Made by a program: the position numbers and the translations under genes. This document shows positions 8,986 to 17,394 of a stretch of 64,000 nt of DNA, one piece after another. Below the pieces are notes generated by a model. The model saw nothing but the letters and a program-made list of their open reading frames with translations, had not been told where the DNA came from and did not search any database. The stretch's first letter is position 1; each line of letters begins with the position of its first letter. The DNA is from JADFDG01 sp965232985 (GTDB taxonomy: Bacteria; Pseudomonadota; Gammaproteobacteria; Pseudomonadales; JADFDG01), in the NCBI GenBank assembly GCA_965232985.1, contig CBDDRC010000016.1, positions 24,352 through 88,351 of the forward strand, given 5' to 3'.

Positions 8986-10347
8986 TTGAACCTGCCTGCC
9001 GGAACTGACGACACGACCATTCTCGACGAGCGGCCGCGCCTGGAATCCTTGGTGCAGCAAATTCTTGATGAGGCGCGCCAGCAGGGGGCGAGTGCTACCG
9101 AGGTTGGCGTGAGTGCCGAGCGCGGGCTGTCGCTGACGGTACGCATGGGTGAGGTGGAGACGGTCGAATTCACCCGCAGTGGCGGGTTTGGCATCACGGT
9201 GTATGTCGGCCAGCGCAAGGGCCATGCCAGCACGTCCGACACCCGCGCCGCTGCCATCCGCGACGCCGTTGCGGCCGCGCTTGAGATCGCGCGCCACACC
9301 TCCGAAGACCCTTATGCCGGCCTCGCCCAACCGGCACAGTTGGCGCGTGATTTGCCCGATCTCGACCTGTATCACCGCTGGCGGCTCGATACCGATGCCG
9401 CGATCGCGCTGGCGTGCGAATGCGAGGCTGCCGGCCGCGCGGTCGATGCGCGTATCGTCAATTCCGAGGGTGCGACGGTAAATACCCATGAGCTCTACCG
9501 CATCTACGCCAACTCGAACGGTTTTTTCGGCGGCTACCCCGGCACGCGGCATGGCTTGTCCTGCGCGCTGATCGCGCGCGCAGGCGAAGACATGCAGCGC
9601 GATTATTGGTATGACACAGCGCGCGACGCCACGCGGCTGGCGAATCCCGGCGCCATCGGCCGCAAGGCCGGCGCGCGCGCAATAGCGCGGCTCGGTGCGC
9701 AGCCGATCGCCACCGGGCAGATGCCGGTGTTGTTTGCGCCGGAACTGGCGCCGTCGTTGTTTGGTCATTTGCTCTCGGCGATTGCCGGCGGCGCGCTCTA
9801 TCGTCGCTCCTCGTTCCTGCTCGACCGCCTTGGCGAAACGATTTTCCCGACGTGGCTGCAACTGGAAGAAAAGCCGCGTCTGCCGCGTCAACTTGGCAGT
9901 TCGGCATTCGATGCCGACGGATTGCCTACCAGCGACAAGCACTTTATCAGGGACGGCGTGTTGGCCAGTTATGCGTTAGGTCTTTACTCTGCGCGCAAGC
10001 TCGGTATGGCCCCGACGGGCAACGGCGGCGGCGCACATAATGTGTTCATCTCCAGCACCGGCGAGTCGTTCGCTGAACTGCTTGCCAAAATGGGCGACGG
10101 CATTGTCGTGACCGAGTTGATGGGTCATGGCGTCAATCTCGTCACCGGCGATTACTCGCGCGGCGCCGCCGGTTTCGCGGTGCGCAACGGCCGTATCGCG
10201 TTCCCGGTCTCCGGCATCACCATTGCCGGGAACCTCAACGACATCTATCGCAACATTGTCGCCGTCGGCAACGACGCCGACCCGCGCGGCAATGTCCATT
10301 GCGGCTCGGTGTTGCTGCCGGCCATGATGGTTGCGGCGGCCGGTTGA
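8986..10347 (+). CDS. pmbA: Metalloprotease PmbA/TldE
   Basis: Partner subunit of TldD; lacks the HExxxH motif, as expected for TldE proteins. Family blocks are clear: RMGEVETVEFTRSGGFGITVYVG, RKGHASTSDTR, FGHLLSAIAGGALYRRSSFLLD, STGESFAELLAKMG, VVTELMGHGVN, TGDYSRGAAGFAVRNG and NIHCG-like NVHCGSVLLP at the end. I prefer the TTG at 8986 because a GGAG lies at 8975-8978 with a 7-base spacer and the resulting 453 residues match E. coli PmbA (450). An in-frame ATG at 8905 would add 27 residues that do not look like the family. Divergent from darP. Confidence 0.94.
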   Translation: MNLPAGTDDTTILDERPRLESLVQQILDEARQQGASATEVGVSAERGLSLTVRMGEVETVEFTRSGGFGITVYVGQRKGHASTSDTRAAAIRDAVAAALEIARHTSEDPYAGLAQPAQLARDLPDLDLYHRWRLDTDAAIALACECEAAGRAVDARIVNSEGATVNTHELYRIYANSNGFFGGYPGTRHGLSCALIARAGEDMQRDYWYDTARDATRLANPGAIGRKAGARAIARLGAQPIATGQMPVLFAPELAPSLFGHLLSAIAGGALYRRSSFLLDRLGETIFPTWLQLEEKPRLPRQLGSSAFDADGLPTSDKHFIRDGVLASYALGLYSARKLGMAPTGNGGGAHNVFISSTGESFAELLAKMGDGIVVTELMGHGVNLVTGDYSRGAAGFAVRNGRIAFPVSGITIAGNLNDIYRNIVAVGNDADPRGNVHCGSVLLPAMMVAAAG

Positions 10348-10527
10348 GCCGGCGTGGAGTGTTGGCGGCAGCGGGCGGGCAAGTTTGACCGACTTCACGG
10401 AACCGCCTGCCGCCGGGAACCAAATTTCGTCAGCAGGCCTCTGATACGTTAGTCTTGGCAGCCATCATGCCGCCCACGGCAGGCGACCGATTCCCCTCAG
10501 ATCGCTTTCCATAGTTCAGGAGTCCAC

Positions 10528-11199
10528 ATGCGCACACCCCATATGCTCGTCCTCGGTATTGCTGCAGCCACCTTGCTGGCCGGTTGCATGACGTACGACC
10601 CGTACACCGGTGAAAAGGAAGTCAGCAAGACCACCAAGGGGGCAGCGATCGGCGCCGGCATTGCGGCTCTCGGCGCCTACATCGACAACCGTGACTCTGA
10701 TCGGCGCCAGCGCACCGAGCGCATTCTCAAGTCGGCCGGTGTCGGCGCGGTTGCCGGTGGTGCGGTTGGCAACTATATGGATCGTCAGGAAGCGAAACTG
10801 CGCCACCAACTGGAAGGCAGCGGCGTGCGTGTGGTGCGCGAAGGCGACAACATTACCCTGGTGATGCCGGGTAACATTACCTTCGATACGGCGCGTATCG
10901 ACATCAAGGCGAATTTCACCAACGTACTCGATTCGGTGGTACTGGTTGTCAACGAGTTCGACAAGACTGTGCTTGAGGTTGCCGGTCATACCGACAGTGT
11001 TGGCAGCGACAGCGCCAACCTCTCGCTTTCCGAAGGCCGCGCCAACAGCGTCGCCAATTATCTGCGCGGCAAGGGTGTGAAGCCGGAGCGCCTCACCACC
11101 ATCGGTTATGGTGAAACTCGCCCGGTTGCCGACAACAGCACCGATGCCGGTCGAGTGCAGAATCGCCGCGTTGAGCTGACGTTGCTGCCGATCAAATAA
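10528..11199 (+). CDS. OmpA-domain outer-membrane lipoprotein with glycine-zipper region
   Basis: The 223-residue protein begins with a lipoprotein signal ending in LLAGC (Cys20 would be lipidated). Residues about 40-80 form a Gly/Ala-rich zipper (KGAAIGAGIAALGA, KSAGVGAVAGGAVGNYMD). The C-terminal half is an OmpA/Pal peptidoglycan-binding domain with the conserved VAGHTDSVGSDSANLSLSEGRA pattern and a C-terminal NRRVELTL. This layout resembles E. coli YiaD. It most likely anchors the outer membrane to peptidoglycan. A good Shine-Dalgarno (GGAG at 10519-10522) precedes the ATG. The 180-base gap upstream (10348-10527) has no gene and I see no convincing promoter in it, though it must contain one. 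It is followed by a strong hairpin terminator. Confidence 0.9.
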   Translation: MRTPHMLVLGIAAATLLAGCMTYDPYTGEKEVSKTTKGAAIGAGIAALGAYIDNRDSDRRQRTERILKSAGVGAVAGGAVGNYMDRQEAKLRHQLEGSGVRVVREGDNITLVMPGNITFDTARIDIKANFTNVLDSVVLVVNEFDKTVLEVAGHTDSVGSDSANLSLSEGRANSVANYLRGKGVKPERLTTIGYGETRPVADNSTDAGRVQNRRVELTLLPIK

Positions 11200-11219
11200 A
11201 TATTGCGATTCACGTTTAA

Positions 11220-11250
11220 CGAAAAGGCCGCGCATTGCGCGGCCTTTTCG
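11220..11250. terminator. Bidirectional intrinsic terminator between ompA-like gene and corA
   Basis: A perfect 14-bp inverted repeat with a 3-base ATT loop (loop 11234-11236). The stem carries AAAA at its 5' base and TTTT at its 3' base around a GGCCGCGC core, so it can act on both strands. It lies 20 bases after the lipoprotein stop and 28 bases beyond the corA stop, which converges from the other side. Confidence 0.9.
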
Positions 11251-11278
11251 TCTGGTGCCTGCTCTTGCAACACAAGCC

Positions 11279-12235
11279 TTACAGCCAGTCTTTACGCTTG
11301 AAATACCAGTACGGCGCAATGCCGGAAATCACCATCAGCAACAGCGCAAGTGGATAGCCAAACTCCCAGTGCAGTTCCGGCATGATATCGAAATTCATGC
11401 CATAGACGCTGGCTACCAGCGTCGGCGGCAGAAACACCACGGCAGCAATCGAGAAAATCTTGATGATTTGATTCTGCTCAATGTTGATAAAACCCTGGGC
11501 AGCATCCATCAGGAAGTTTATTTTCTCGAACAGAAACGTGGTGTGCGACATCAGGGCGTCAAGGTCGCGCATTACTTCGCGCAAAGCGATCAGATCTTCC
11601 GGCGACTGGCGGATGTGGCGTTGCAGAAACGACAGTGAGCGCTGCGTGTCCATCAAGCACAAGCGCACGCGGCCATTGCTGTCTTCGAGTTTCGCCAGCC
11701 GGTCAATGGCATTTTCCAGCTGATTTCCGCCGGTGTTGGACAACACCATCGCGCTGACCTGTTCGAGGCTGCCGTGAATGTCCTCGATGTTGTCCGCAAG
11801 GTTTTCCACTTTTTGTTCGAACAGGGATACCAGTATCTGCAATGGCGTGGTCGCCTCGATCTGGCCGCGCCGGATACGCAGCCGCATCAGCCGGAAATCG
11901 GCAATATCGCTGTCGCGCATCGTCAATAACCGCTCGGGTTTGAGAATGAAGGCGACCGTCTCGGTGTCGTGCATGCCTTCCGATTGCAGCAGGTAGAGCG
12001 AGTGGACGTGGATGTCCGAGCCCTCAATAAAGAATCGCGCCGAGTCTTCGATTTCCTCGACTTCCTCGGCTTCGGGTAAATCCTTTTTGTAGAGCGTCTC
12101 GGCTTTTTCCCGTTCTGCGTCGGTAGGTTCCTGCAAATCGACCCACAGAGCACTGGCCAACGCCTGTTCGATGAGTGTGTCGTCGCCGGCGATTTCACGC
12201 AGCTTGTGGTCTTCGGCGCGATAGGCTCTGAGCAT
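11279..12235 (-). CDS. corA: CorA-family Mg2+/divalent cation channel
   Basis: Inner-membrane magnesium channel of 318 residues (E. coli CorA 316). The selectivity signature YGMNF is at residues 278-282, at the end of the first of two C-terminal membrane helices (FSIAAVVFLPPTLVASV), and the second helix is close to the end (PLALLLMVISGIAPYWYF). The C-terminus is positively charged (KRKDW). The long N-terminal part is the cytoplasmic funnel rich in acidic and helical stretches (DLPEAEEVEEIED...). The loop MPEL between the helices fits the family's (M/I)PEL pattern. The start ATG at 12235 is five bases downstream of the ptsO stop, so it is likely the last gene of the minus-strand run. Confidence 0.95.
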   Translation of the reverse strand: MLRAYRAEDHKLREIAGDDTLIEQALASALWVDLQEPTDAEREKAETLYKKDLPEAEEVEEIEDSARFFIEGSDIHVHSLYLLQSEGMHDTETVAFILKPERLLTMRDSDIADFRLMRLRIRRGQIEATTPLQILVSLFEQKVENLADNIEDIHGSLEQVSAMVLSNTGGNQLENAIDRLAKLEDSNGRVRLCLMDTQRSLSFLQRHIRQSPEDLIALREVMRDLDALMSHTTFLFEKINFLMDAAQGFINIEQNQIIKIFSIAAVVFLPPTLVASVYGMNFDIMPELHWEFGYPLALLLMVISGIAPYWYFKRKDWL

Positions 12236-12240
12236 CTTGG

Positions 12241-12513
12241 TTATTCACCTTCGTCGAAATAGTTGGCGATAAGTGCGCACACCGCGTCGGCAAGTTCCTG
12301 CTCGTCGCGACCTTCGCATTCGAGTGTGAGGGTGGCGCCCTTGCCAGCAGCCAGCATCAGTATTGCCATGATGCTTTTGCCATCCACGGCCTTCTGCCCG
12401 GGCTGGGCCAGCGATATCCGGGCGCTGTGGCGGCTGGTGAGGGCGATGAGTTTGGCTGCCGCCCGGGCGTGCAGGCCGAGCTTGTTGATGATCAGTACTT
12501 CGCGGCGAATCAC
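12241..12513 (-). CDS. ptsO: HPr-like phosphocarrier NPr (nitrogen PTS)
   Basis: Small phosphocarrier of 90 residues. His15 sits in the HPr active-site motif NKLGLHARAAAKL, and the Ser46-equivalent region is present as GKSIMAILML. In proteobacteria this gene downstream of rapZ encodes NPr, which passes phosphate from PtsP (EI-Ntr) to PtsN (EIIA-Ntr). The start codon is GTG and overlaps the rapZ stop by four bases (GTGA), so translation is coupled. The expected phosphoacceptor gene ptsN, which usually lies between hpf and rapZ, is missing from this position. Confidence 0.93.
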   Translation of the reverse strand: MIRREVLIINKLGLHARAAAKLIALTSRHSARISLAQPGQKAVDGKSIMAILMLAAGKGATLTLECEGRDEQELADAVCALIANYFDEGE

Positions 12514-13427
12514 AGTGTGGCTCCGGCTTGCTGGGACAGTTCGCGATGTCGTACCTGGACGTGGGCGGCGACATCAGCAAGGCCTTTGGCCAGTCGTTCG
12601 GCAACGTATACCGAGCGGTGGTAGCCGCCAGTGCAGCCGATAGCTACCGTCATGTACTGGCGATCGTTCTGCTCGAACCGCGGCAGCCATTTGTCGAGCA
12701 GCGCGAACAGGTCGGCGATCATTTCCTGCACCTCGGCATGGTTGTCGAGAAACTCGATCACTGGCGTCTCGAGCCCGGTGTGCTGGCGCAGGTGGGCGAC
12801 CCAGTATGGATTGGGCAGGCAACGCACGTCGAACACCACGTCCGCATCCGGCGGCACGCCGTGCTTGAAGCCGAAGGACTCGAACAGCAATGCCATACCC
12901 TTGTGTGACTTGCCGACCACCCGCGAGCGGATGAGGTCGCGCAGGCCGTGGACGGTAAGTTGGCTGGTGTCGATGACCAGGTCGGCCAGCATGGCGATTG
13001 GCTCAAGCAGGGACCGCTCCCGGATGAGTGCCTCGGCAAGCGGAATGGTTTCGCTGGAAAGCGGGTGCTTGCGGCGGGTGGAGGCGAAGCGTGTCAGCAG
13101 GGTGTCGTCGCCGGCGTCGAGGTAGATCACCTCGCATTCGCCGCCACCGGCCAGCGTGGTCTCGGTGGCGATTTCACGCAGCAGGTGCGGAAACCGCGCC
13201 AGTTGGCCAGGTACGTTGCGGGCATCGATGCCGACCGCCACTTTCGCCGGCCGGGCGCTACCGTCGTGCTGTGACTCGCGTTGTACCTCACGCTGTACTT
13301 CGGCGGCGAGCGTCGGCAGCAGGGCGACAGGGAGGTTGTCCACACAGTAAAACCCGGAGTCCTCAAGAACCTGGAGGGCAGTGGTCTTGCCGGAACCGGA
13401 GCGGCCGCTGACGACGATCAGGCGCAT
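12510..13427 (-). CDS. rapZ: RNase adapter protein RapZ
   Basis: Nucleotide-binding protein of 305 residues (E. coli 284). It has a Walker A motif at residues 8-15 (GRSGSGKT) directly after the N-terminal beta strand, followed by the family hallmark GFYCVDNLP. The C-terminal domain carries FGFKHGVPPDADVVFDVRCLPNP and CTGGYHRSVYVAERLA, both highly conserved in RapZ/YvcJ. In E. coli RapZ binds the small RNA GlmZ and hands it to RNase E, tuning GlmS and so amino-sugar supply for peptidoglycan and LPS; GlmZ itself cannot be assumed in this organism. Some 15-20 residues of insertion near residue 45-60 make it longer than usual. Confidence 0.95.
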   Translation of the reverse strand: MRLIVVSGRSGSGKTTALQVLEDSGFYCVDNLPVALLPTLAAEVQREVQRESQHDGSARPAKVAVGIDARNVPGQLARFPHLLREIATETTLAGGGECEVIYLDAGDDTLLTRFASTRRKHPLSSETIPLAEALIRERSLLEPIAMLADLVIDTSQLTVHGLRDLIRSRVVGKSHKGMALLFESFGFKHGVPPDADVVFDVRCLPNPYWVAHLRQHTGLETPVIEFLDNHAEVQEMIADLFALLDKWLPRFEQNDRQYMTVAIGCTGGYHRSVYVAERLAKGLADVAAHVQVRHRELSQQAGATL

Positions 13428-13456
13428 GGGCTGGAATCCGCCGGGTAACGCGGCTT

Positions 13457-13750
13457 TTATTTGTGCTTGGCCTTGATCTTTTCCTTGTGCTTGAGGATCT
13501 GGCGATCAAGCTTGTCAATCAGCAGGTCGATGGCGGCGTACATGTCCAGTTCGGTCGAGTCGGCGAATATTTCGCCACCGGAGAAGCGGATGGTGGCCTC
13601 GGCCTTCTGGCGGTTTTTTTCGATGGAGAGCACAACCTGGGTGCTGGTAATGGAATCGAAATGGCGGGACAGCCGGATGAACTTATCGTTGACATAGGTC
13701 TTCAGGGGATCGGTCAGTTCAAGATGGTGGCCATGGAGATTGATTTGCAT
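13457..13750 (-). CDS. hpf: Ribosome hibernation promoting factor (short HPF)
   Basis: Short-form HPF of 97 residues that binds the 30S decoding region and promotes 100S dimers in stationary phase. It starts MQINLHGHHLELTDPLKTYV, typical for the family, and has the conserved FADSTELDMYAAIDLLIDKLDRQILKHKEK block with a basic C-terminal tail. It sits immediately downstream of rpoN on the same strand, the standard proteobacterial arrangement. Only 29 bases separate its stop from the rapZ start, so no ptsN gene fits between them. Confidence 0.96.
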   Translation of the reverse strand: MQINLHGHHLELTDPLKTYVNDKFIRLSRHFDSITSTQVVLSIEKNRQKAEATIRFSGGEIFADSTELDMYAAIDLLIDKLDRQILKHKEKIKAKHK

Positions 13751-13810
13751 CGTCAGGCTCCTTGCGGGAGGGGCTTCTTGCGAAAGAGGCTCCCGTGGGT
13801 TTCCCCGCCG

Positions 13811-15358
13811 TCACGCCAACTGTTTGCGGTCGCTTGACGACGGAATGTTGAGTGATTCGCGGTACTTGGCAACGGTGCGTCGGGCGACGTTGATGCCCTG
13901 GGTGATCAGCATGTCCGCAAGCTGGTTATCACTCAATGGCTTACGCGTATTCTCCGCAGCGACAAGCTTTTTGATAATGGCACGGATGGCGGTTGAAGAA
14001 CACTCCCCGCCGGCCGCCGTGCCGACGTGACTTGAGAAGAAATATTTCAATTCAAAAATGCCGCGCGGGGTGTGCATGTATTTCTCGGTGGTGACCCGGG
14101 AAATGGTCGACTCGTGCATGCCGACGGCGGTGGCGATGTCTGCGAGTACCAGCGGTTTCATCGCCTCGGGGCCTTGTTCGAGAAAGCCCTGCTGGATTTC
14201 GACAATACGCCCGGCCACCTTGAGCAGCGTCTCGTTGCGCGAGCGCAAACTTTTGAGCAGCCAGCGCGCCTCCTGCAGGTGGTTGCGCAGGTATTCGGCA
14301 TCCCGGCGCTGGCTTGCGTCGCGGGCGAGGGCGGCATAGCCGGCGTTGATGCGCAACTTTGGGGCTGCGTCCGGATTGAGTTCAACTTTCCAGCGTCGGC
14401 CGTCGCGGCGCACGATCACATCCGGCACCACATAGGTGGTGGCGGTTTGCTCCACGGCCCCGCCCGGGCGCGGATTCAGGCTGCGTACCAAGCGGATCAC
14501 CTCGCCGAGTTGCTCCTCGCGCAGCCCAAGGCGGCGGCCAAGGGTGGCGAAGTCGCGCTGGGCGAGCAGGTCCAGGTGGTCGCCGACAAGACGCAATGCT
14601 TCGGCACGCCAGCGCACGTCGTCGGGAAGCTGGCGCAGTTGGATCAGCAGGCACTCGCGCAGGTCGCGGGCAGCAATGCCTGGCGGATCGAAGCTCTGTA
14701 CCAGATGCAGTACGGCCTCGACTTCGTCGAGATCCAGCGGTTCTTCGCCGTCTTCGAGTGTGCGTGCTGCGACGATCGCCCGGCAGTCGTCGTCGGCAAG
14801 CACCGCTTCGCGGATGTCTTCGAGCGGGGTGGTGAGGTAACCGTTGGTGTCGAGGCACTCGACGATTGCCCAGGCGATGGCGCGGTCAAGATCGCTGAAG
14901 TGGGTGAGGTTCAGTTGCCACAGCAGCCGGTCGGCCAGGGAGTCCTGGGTGCTGCCGCCGGTGTCCTCGAACTCGCCGTCTTCGCCGCCACCTGAGCCGG
15001 CCGCGTAGCTGCTCTCGAAAATGTCGTCCCAGACGCTGTCCACGGGCAGGTCGTCGGGCATGGAATCTGCCGTATCCAGGTCCATGGCCTGGGTGTCGGT
15101 GGTCGGCTCTTCGCTGCCGCTGGATTGCAACTGCTCGAGCAGTTGGATCGGATCGTCAAGGTCATCGACTGCGGCCGGCGCCTCGGGCGGTTCCCCATCG
15201 CCGTCCTCATCCAGTTCCAGCATCGGGTTGGACTCCAGCGCAATCTGGATTTCCTGCTGCAGATCAAGTGTGGACATCTGCAGCAGGCGGATTGCCTGCT
15301 GCAGTTGCGGGGTCATGGTCAGGTGCTGGGAGACCTGAAGGTGCAGTGACTGCTTCAT
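13811..15358 (-). CDS. rpoN: RNA polymerase sigma-54 factor RpoN
   Basis: Alternative sigma factor for enhancer-dependent promoters (nitrogen, motility, PTS-Ntr regulated genes). It has 515 residues. Region I starts MKQSLHLQVSQHLTMTPQLQQAIRLLQ; an acidic region II follows (about residues 50-120). The core-binding and helix-turn-helix parts include MKPLVLADIATAVGMHESTISRVT and FELKYFFSSHV. The RpoN box reads ARRTVAKYRES near the C-terminus. The ATG at 15358 aligns with the E. coli start; an upstream in-frame TTG at 15382 is unlikely. Region II contains an insertion (GSGGEDGEFEDTGG), making it longer than the E. coli protein (477). Confidence 0.97.
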   Translation of the reverse strand: MKQSLHLQVSQHLTMTPQLQQAIRLLQMSTLDLQQEIQIALESNPMLELDEDGDGEPPEAPAAVDDLDDPIQLLEQLQSSGSEEPTTDTQAMDLDTADSMPDDLPVDSVWDDIFESSYAAGSGGGEDGEFEDTGGSTQDSLADRLLWQLNLTHFSDLDRAIAWAIVECLDTNGYLTTPLEDIREAVLADDDCRAIVAARTLEDGEEPLDLDEVEAVLHLVQSFDPPGIAARDLRECLLIQLRQLPDDVRWRAEALRLVGDHLDLLAQRDFATLGRRLGLREEQLGEVIRLVRSLNPRPGGAVEQTATTYVVPDVIVRRDGRRWKVELNPDAAPKLRINAGYAALARDASQRRDAEYLRNHLQEARWLLKSLRSRNETLLKVAGRIVEIQQGFLEQGPEAMKPLVLADIATAVGMHESTISRVTTEKYMHTPRGIFELKYFFSSHVGTAAGGECSSTAIRAIIKKLVAAENTRKPLSDNQLADMLITQGINVARRTVAKYRESLNIPSSSDRKQLA

Positions 15359-15445
15359 CTGCCCGAGGATAACATCGTGCAAGAGTCATGCCCAAGACCG
15401 TTGGTAGTCCGATGAATGGCGCTGTCCGGCACGGCCGCAGGCGGG

Positions 15446-16171
15446 TCAGAGGTGGAATTCCTCGCCGAGGTAGACCTCGCGGACTTTCGGGCTGGCAAGT
15501 ACTTCGGCCGGCGTGCCTGTGGCGATGATGTGGCCGCTGCCGACAATGTAGGCGCGCTCGCAGATGTCGAGGGTGTCGCGCACGTTGTGGTCGGTGATCA
15601 ATACGCCGATCCCGCGGTCCCGCAGATGGCGGATGATCTGCTTGATGTCGCCCACCGAAATCGGATCGACGCCCGCGAACGGTTCGTCGAGCAGCATGAA
15701 CGCCGGCCGGGATGCCAGCGCGCGGGCAATTTCCGCCCGGCGGCGCTCGCCGCCGGACAGCGCCTGGCCGAGGCTGTCGCGCAAATGATCGATATGAAAT
15801 TCCTCAAGCAGTCCGTCGAGTTCCTTGCGGCGTTGCGTTTTGTCGAGGTCGCGGCGCAGTTCGAGGATGGCGAGGATGTTCTCGGCGACGGTGAGGCGCC
15901 GGAAGATCGATGCCTCCTGCGGCAGGTAGCCGATGCCGCGGCGGGCACGCCCGTGCATCGGCAAGGCGGCGATGTCGTTGCCATCGATGGTGATGCGGCC
16001 GGCATCCTGCGGTACCAACCCGACGATCATGTAAAAACAGGTGGTTTTGCCGGCGCCGTTGGGGCCCAGCAAGCCGACAATTTCGCCGGTGTTCACCTCG
16101 AGCGAAACGTCTTCGACGACTCGCCGGGCCTTGTATGCTTTGGCCAGTTTTTCTGCGCGCAGAATGCTCAT
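15446..16171 (-). CDS. lptB: LPS export ABC transporter ATPase LptB
   Basis: Cytoplasmic ATPase powering LPS extraction by LptFG, 241 residues. Walker A is GPNGAGKT at residues 36-43, the signature is LSGGERRR, Walker B is FMLLDEPFAGVDP, and the switch histidine is in LITDHNVRDTL. The EASIFRRLTVAENI Q-loop region is typical of LptB. It is seven bases downstream of the lptA stop and followed 87 bases later by rpoN; the lptCAB-rpoN-hpf order is the standard one. Confidence 0.97.
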   Translation of the reverse strand: MSILRAEKLAKAYKARRVVEDVSLEVNTGEIVGLLGPNGAGKTTCFYMIVGLVPQDAGRITIDGNDIAALPMHGRARRGIGYLPQEASIFRRLTVAENILAILELRRDLDKTQRRKELDGLLEEFHIDHLRDSLGQALSGGERRRAEIARALASRPAFMLLDEPFAGVDPISVGDIKQIIRHLRDRGIGVLITDHNVRDTLDICERAYIVGSGHIIATGTPAEVLASPKVREVYLGEEFHL

Positions 16172-16178
16172 CGGGGCC

Positions 16179-16811
16179 TCAAGGTTGGGTGCTCGCCGCC
16201 GGCGTCAGGCTGGAGTGCGCGCGGGGTGTGGCCGATTCCGGTGCTTTGTCGCGGGTGGCAGCCGGTGTCGGCGGCAGCACGAGCAACACACGCGAGGAGC
16301 CGCCGCCGCTGGCCTGCACCTTGCGAGCTGCGACGTCGTAATCGATGTGCGCGCCCTGGAACAGGCGGTCGCCCTGGCGCAGGGTTGCCTGATTGTCGAG
16401 CAGCATGCGGTCGTTTTCGATGAGGAAGGTGATCTTGCGCGCCTCGGCGTGGATCGCTTCGTCAGTCGCGCTGGGCGCCTGGTCGAGCAGCACCGGCGTG
16501 CCGGCGGCCACGGCCTTGCTGGCCTTGCCGTCCTTGATCTGGACGGTCAGCTCGGTGGCCTGTAACCGCAGCAGGCCCTGCTGCAGCACAACGCGGCCAC
16601 GGTAAACCGCGCTGCCGGCCGGCTCATCGATGACGGCAGAATCCGCCTCGATTTCGATCGGCGCGTTGCGGTCGAGAGTCAGTGCTGCCTGGGCGGCGGT
16701 GTTGCCCAGGGCCAGCAGCACAGTGGTTGCCAGCATAACGGTTGCCAGCACGACAGCCGACAACGTTGCGCGCCAACTGCCCGGGCATGGGTGTCTTTCA
16801 CGGCGGGTCAT
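16179..16811 (-). CDS. lptA: LPS transport periplasmic bridge protein LptA
   Basis: Periplasmic beta-jellyroll protein forming the bridge that carries LPS from LptC to LptD. It has 210 residues with an unusually long basic N-terminus before the signal hydrophobic core (about residues 17-42, ending AAQA). The OstA/LptA domain follows, with EIEADSAVIDEPAGSAVYRGRVVLQQG and a repeat-like pattern of strands up to about residue 175. The C-terminus is a low-complexity Pro/Ala/Thr tail. The start overlaps the end of lptC by 14 bases. A later start is possible given the long n-region, but the overlap with lptC favours the ATG given. Confidence 0.92.
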   Translation of the reverse strand: MTRRERHPCPGSWRATLSAVVLATVMLATTVLLALGNTAAQAALTLDRNAPIEIEADSAVIDEPAGSAVYRGRVVLQQGLLRLQATELTVQIKDGKASKAVAAGTPVLLDQAPSATDEAIHAEARKITFLIENDRMLLDNQATLRQGDRLFQGAHIDYDVAARKVQASGGGSSRVLLVLPPTPAATRDKAPESATPRAHSSLTPAASTQP

Positions 16812-17394
16812 AGCGTCCCCGTACTTGCGACAGCAGGTGCATCCGGCCGCGCTTCATGTCGATTTTCATGCCCACCCCGGTGAGCTCCGCCTGCGCAGAG
16901 CGCAGTGTGAACGGGCCGTCGGTGGTGGCGAATTCCTGGTCGCCGAGCACGGTCAGCGCCGATGATTCCATGGTCATTCGATCAACACCATCCGCAACCA
17001 GCCGGGTGACCTTCACCTCGCCAGCAAGATCGAGCCGCTGGCCGCTGCCGGTGATCAGGCCGGTGTTGGCGGTCAGTTGCCAGGGGTCGGTGGCGAGCGG
17101 GGACCCCGGCACCCCGTTGCGATAAAACACCATGTCCGGTGCTGTCAGCTCGGCGTGCTCCGGTACGGCGAAATGCACCAGCTGTTCGGCAACCAGTTCG
17201 TAGCGCAGACGGCCATTTTCGTCGAGGTCGAGCGCATGGAAATCGGTGATTGTGTAGTCCGGTGTGTCGCTGTGTGCTGCCGGCGCGGCGGGCAACAACG
17301 GCAACTGCTCGGGCCAGTAACGCAGGCTGTAGAACACGGCCACGGCAAGCAGCAGCATCCCGGTGGTGTTCAACATGCCGCGCCGGATGCTCAC
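16798..17394 (-). CDS. lptC: LPS export system protein LptC
   Basis: Bitopic inner-membrane protein that receives LPS from LptB2FG and passes it to LptA. 198 residues, with a single N-terminal helix (about residues 9-25, GMLLLAVAVFYSLRYW) and a periplasmic DUF1239 beta-jellyroll. The YTITDFHALDLDENGRLRYELVAEQLVHF stretch matches the family's start of the jellyroll. It begins with GTG, which overlaps the kdsC stop by four bases (GTGA), so the kdsD-kdsC-lptC-lptA-lptB genes form one tight unit on the minus strand. Confidence 0.93.
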   Translation of the reverse strand: MSIRRGMLNTTGMLLLAVAVFYSLRYWPEQLPLLPAAPAAHSDTPDYTITDFHALDLDENGRLRYELVAEQLVHFAVPEHAELTAPDMVFYRNGVPGSPLATDPWQLTANTGLITGSGQRLDLAGEVKVTRLVADGVDRMTMESSALTVLGDQEFATTDGPFTLRSAQAELTGVGMKIDMKRGRMHLLSQVRGRYDPP

